A stretch of 64,000 nucleotides of DNA from Selaginella tamariscina (Eukaryota > Streptophyta > Lycopodiopsida > Selaginellales > Selaginellaceae): contig PUQB01000074.1 of assembly GCA_003024785.1 (NCBI GenBank), positions 62,001 to 126,000 on the forward strand, written 5' to 3'. The notes under the pieces were generated by a model that was not told the DNA's origin, did not search any database, and was given only the letters and a program-made list of their open reading frames with translations. The translations under genes were made by a program, and so were the position numbers. This document shows, piece after piece, positions 63,189 to 64,000 of the stretch (its first letter is position 1; the number at the start of each line of letters is the position of its first letter).

Positions 63189-63900
63189 TTGGCGAACGAG
63201 AGTGTGTTTAATCTTTTGCTTTGCTTTCCTAAACCACCGAGCTTTCTCCTTGCGTTGTCATGGCCAGAGTTACCTATGAATGAAGCATTGACAAAGATTT
63301 CCCAATCGATGAAGATGGAAATGCTTTTGTGTTTGAACATGATCTTCACTTTGCTTTCAACATTCCTTGTTGGTTCAGTATACATGTGTTCAATTGATGT
63401 CAGTTTCTGCGAGTTCTGGAGAGATGTGGAGTTGTTACCAGAAGGCAATGCATCAAACCAGTTTGTCTTTTTACACATTGTGCCCGGCAAAGGGCCCGTT
63501 GTTCAGGTTGCGGACAAAGGAGCGTGAGGAATCCATGCTGGTGTGTCTTCTAAGAGCAGACAAATGTAGATAGGGAAGGATCTCATTGGTTCGTCTGAAG
63601 TTAAACGAGTCTCTGAACTACGCAGATATACAATGGAAATGTCATTTACGAACTTCCCCCAAAGAAAGAAAGCACAGAGAAGTACTTGGGGATGAATCGC
63701 AAGGATGGCTGCTACCATTGGACACACCCGAGCACAACACACTGGCATGTTCCGGCGAGTCAGTCGAAGTTCATGTGTCGGACATCTCAAATGCATCAAT
63801 CCTACCTGCCCCTACTTGGCTTTTGAGAAAAAAGCAAATGAATGTCACTTCAAGGGTGCTGTGGAGAAGGCAAAGACAACTGAGACAGGCAAAGAATAGG
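63189..63900 (+). CDS. Possible gene fragment with Cys/His-rich stretch
   Basis: Plus-strand frames at 63,189-63,527 (112 residues) and 63,705-63,899 (64 residues) have non-repetitive composition. The second includes SSCVGHLKCINPTCPYLAFE then NECHFKGAV, in which Cys and His spacing (C-x4-C-x4-C, later C-x-H) could bind zinc. It resembles zinc-binding N-terminal parts of plant transposon proteins, but I cannot name a family. The intervening sequence (63,528-63,704) has no continuous frame, so there are introns or decay. Overlapping minus-strand ORFs at 63,170-63,490 and 63,503-63,799 are alternative readings. Confidence 0.3.
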
Positions 63901-64000
63901 CATGAAATGTAAGCATTGTGGAGAGGAGCATTTAGTGCACACTGTCCGGCAAAGTAATAGGCATGAAATGTAAGCATTGTGGAGAGGACCATTACTAGTG
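63895..64000 (+). repeat. 61-bp direct repeat at right edge containing a CxxC motif
   Basis: The words AATAGGCATGAAATG and TAAGCATTGTGGAGAGGA start at 63,895 and again at 63,956. One frame reads MKCKHCGEEH, a C-x2-C-x3-H pattern like a zinc knuckle, and the second unit repeats it in another frame because 61 is not a multiple of three. The unit continues past the window. Confidence 0.7.

Overview
The window is nuclear DNA of a land plant. It carries spliceosomal introns (many only about 45-100 bp), a class I KNOX homeobox gene, a class III peroxidase, an S-domain (G-type lectin) receptor kinase, a subtilase, PLS-type PPR coding sequence, bHLH genes, and Ty3/gypsy and Ty1/copia elements. Very AT-rich spacers, abundant GT/CA, GA/CT and TA microsatellites, short introns and the style of the PPR protein suggest a non-seed vascular plant such as a lycophyte. 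That placement is an inference.

Layout. 0-5.9 kb: mostly gene-free, with a partial reading frame at the left edge, a MITE-like copy and a tRNA-like scrap. 5.9-15.4 kb: subtilase (+), peroxidase (-) and S-domain receptor kinase (-), all recognisable but frameshifted. 15.9-20.7 kb: a Ty3/gypsy retrotransposon (-) with short diverged LTRs. 21.7-25.0 kb: a KNOX gene (-) with a G+C-richer island in the intron between its KNOX2 and ELK parts. 27.8-32.0 kb: a long inverted repeat built from copia gag, a copia integrase scrap (+) and a gypsy integrase scrap (-). 33.8-36.1 kb: a complete cytosolic malate dehydrogenase gene, the only clearly intact large gene. 36.1-51.3 kb: a segmental duplication zone in which a small secreted-protein gene (here called X) and an ML-domain lipid-binding gene occur twice in opposite orientation, with a truncated MDH copy, a PPR relic and about 2 kb direct repeats between and around them. 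53-56 kb: two tandem bHLH genes, the second decayed.

58.6-62.8 kb holds the most unusual feature: a G+C-rich, intron-containing cassette on the minus strand. It encodes a ParB/sulfiredoxin-like domain followed by an amino-type (N4/N6) DNA methyltransferase domain. Its upstream flank is an array of seven 23-bp palindromes of the form GTGCCGAC-N7-GTCGGCAC, and the same TCGGCA word recurs beyond the 3' end of the gene. ParB plus methyltransferase is a phage/bacterial-style combination, so this looks like a captured or mobile methylation module. The copy is frameshifted.

Caveat: almost every gene except MDH and X copy 1 carries one- or two-base indels relative to its family. Either these are decaying copies or the assembly keeps uncorrected indels. 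All calls come from reading translations and repeats by eye; no database or alignment was run.
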